From JAIRTY01 sp050257395 (GTDB taxonomy: Bacteria; Actinomycetota; Actinomycetes; Streptosporangiales; Streptosporangiaceae), in assembly GCA_050257395.1 (NCBI GenBank), contig JBLMWU010000199.1:1-22899 (forward strand): a stretch of DNA of 22,899 nucleotides, read 5' to 3'. Under the pieces are notes generated by a model. The model was given only the letters and a program-made list of their open reading frames with translations, was not told where the DNA came from and made no database searches. Below are positions 21,909-22,899 of the stretch, piece by piece (the stretch's first letter is position 1; every line of letters starts with the position of its first letter). A program made the translations under genes and the position numbers.

Positions 21909-22899
21909 CTGTCACCGGCGCCCGCCCGCTCACCGCCGACGCCGCGCTGCGCCGGCGCGCCGCCGCGGTGATCCCGGGCGGCATGTACGGGCACCAGAGC
22001 GCCGCCGGCCTGCCCGCTGGCTTCCCGCAGTTCATGGCGCGGGGCCGGGGCGCCCGGGTGTGGGACGCCGACGGCAACGAGTACGTGGACCTGATGTGCA
22101 GCTACGGGCCGGTGATCCTGGGCCACCGGCACCCGGCGGTCGAAGCGGCGGCCCGGGCGCAGCAGGAGCAGGCCGACTGCCAGAACGCGCCGTCGGCGCG
22201 GATGGTCGAGCTGGCGGAGGCGCTCACGGCGACCGTGGCGCACGCGGACTGGGCCATGTTCGCCAAGAACGGCACCGACGCCACCACCCTGGCCCTCATG
22301 ATCGCCCGTGCGGCCACCGGCCGCCGCACCGTCCTGGCCGCCCGCGGCGCCTATCACGGCGCCGCGCCCTGGTGCACGCCCCGGCCAGCGGGCACCACCC
22401 CGGGCGACCGCGCGCACCTGGCCTACTTCAGCTACAACGACCTGGCGAGCGCCGAGGCCGCGGCGGCCGCGGCCGGCGGCGACCTGGCAGGCGTCATCGT
22501 CAGCCCCTTCCGGCACGACGCCGGGTTCGACCAGGAGCTCGCGGACCCGGCGTTCGCCCGCGGCCTGCGCGCCCTGTGCGACCGGGCCGGCGCCGCGCTC
22601 ATCCTGGACGACGTGCGCTGCGGCTTCCGGCTGCACCTCGGCGGCAGCTGGGAGCCGCTGGGGGTGGACCCGGACCTGAGCGCCTGGAGCAAGGCGATCG
22701 CCAACGGCCACCCGCTCGCCGCCGTGCTGGGCAGCGGCTGGCTGCGGGAGGCGGCCAGCGAGGTCTTCACCACCGGCTCGTTCTGGTTCGCCGCCGTGCC
22801 GATGGCGGCCGGTGTGGCGACGCTCGATGTGATCGCAAAGAGCAACTATCTCGAGGAGACCCGGCGGCTGTCCGGGGTCTTTCGCGAGGGGCTCGCGCG
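21905..22899 (+). CDS. Class III aminotransferase, glutamate-1-semialdehyde aminomutase-like (partial)
   Basis: The reading frame runs off the window after 331 codons. It is a PLP enzyme of the ornithine/GSA aminotransferase fold: VIPGGMYGHQ near the N terminus, RVWDADGNEYVDLM (51-64), KNGTDATTLA for phosphate binding (121-130), LILDDVRCGFR with D235 for the pyridine nitrogen, and WSKAIANGHPL with the PLP lysine K263. It starts at an ATG overlapping the kinase stop, with GAGGAGAG upstream. The context of kinase and aldolase argues against heme synthesis and for transamination of a sugar-derived carbonyl compound. Confidence 0.9.
   Translation, partial: MTVTGARPLTADAALRRRAAAVIPGGMYGHQSAAGLPAGFPQFMARGRGARVWDADGNEYVDLMCSYGPVILGHRHPAVEAAARAQQEQADCQNAPSARMVELAEALTATVAHADWAMFAKNGTDATTLALMIARAATGRRTVLAARGAYHGAAPWCTPRPAGTTPGDRAHLAYFSYNDLASAEAAAAAAGGDLAGVIVSPFRHDAGFDQELADPAFARGLRALCDRAGAALILDDVRCGFRLHLGGSWEPLGVDPDLSAWSKAIANGHPLAAVLGSGWLREAASEVFTTGSFWFAAVPMAAGVATLDVIAKSNYLEETRRLSGVFREGLA

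Overview
The window comes from a very GC-rich chromosome with GTG starts, four-base ATGA/GTGA gene overlaps and sigma-70-type promoters that stand out as rare AT-richer islets. Together with an actinobacterial-type group 1h (formerly group 5) [NiFe] hydrogenase, this points to an Actinomycetota bacterium. I cannot resolve the genus.

Positions 59-6696 (minus strand) hold the structural operon of a high-affinity H2 uptake hydrogenase. The order of transcription is hhyS, hhyL, a NifU/Rieske-like Fe-S protein, a Cys-rich DUF5947-like protein, a DUF6084-like protein, a 474-residue protein of unknown function, and a 34-residue single-span membrane microprotein. Junctions after hhyL are overlaps or a one-base gap, so translational coupling is likely. 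The operon has a convincing promoter at 6927-6955 and a leader of about 220 nt.

Positions 7119-7718 (plus) encode a small regulator with an unfamiliar N-terminal domain and a C-terminal helix-turn-helix. The gene lies between the two hydrogenase operons, and the same 18-base motif (16/18 identical) lies upstream of each operon promoter in the same orientation relative to transcription. This is the best candidate for an H2-metabolism regulon operator.

Positions 7821-14336 (plus) hold the maturation operon: a YceI-like protein, two GmhA-like SIS proteins bracketing an unusual HypC-like protein, a HupD-family endopeptidase, then hypC, hypD, hypE, hypA and hypB. hypF runs convergently on the minus strand (14326-16635). 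The five-part unit of YceI, SIS, HypC-like and SIS leading into the protease is the least understood part. The two SIS proteins have lost complementary active-site residues, and no HypX-type CO source is visible.

Positions 16678-17853 (minus) encode a low-complexity, highly basic histone H1-like protein with a heptad-repeat helix in its middle. A gene-poor stretch follows (17879-18508). Next come a solitary cytosine-C5 DNA methyltransferase (18509-19450) and a convergent TetR regulator (19486-20079) separated from it by a bidirectional terminator. The TetR gene is divergent from a sugar-catabolism operon: class II aldolase, PfkB kinase and a class III aminotransferase cut off by the window end. 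An operator-like dyad overlaps the promoter of that operon.

Taken together, most of the window is a self-contained module for scavenging trace H2: enzyme, electron-transfer and membrane accessory proteins, dedicated maturation, and local regulation.
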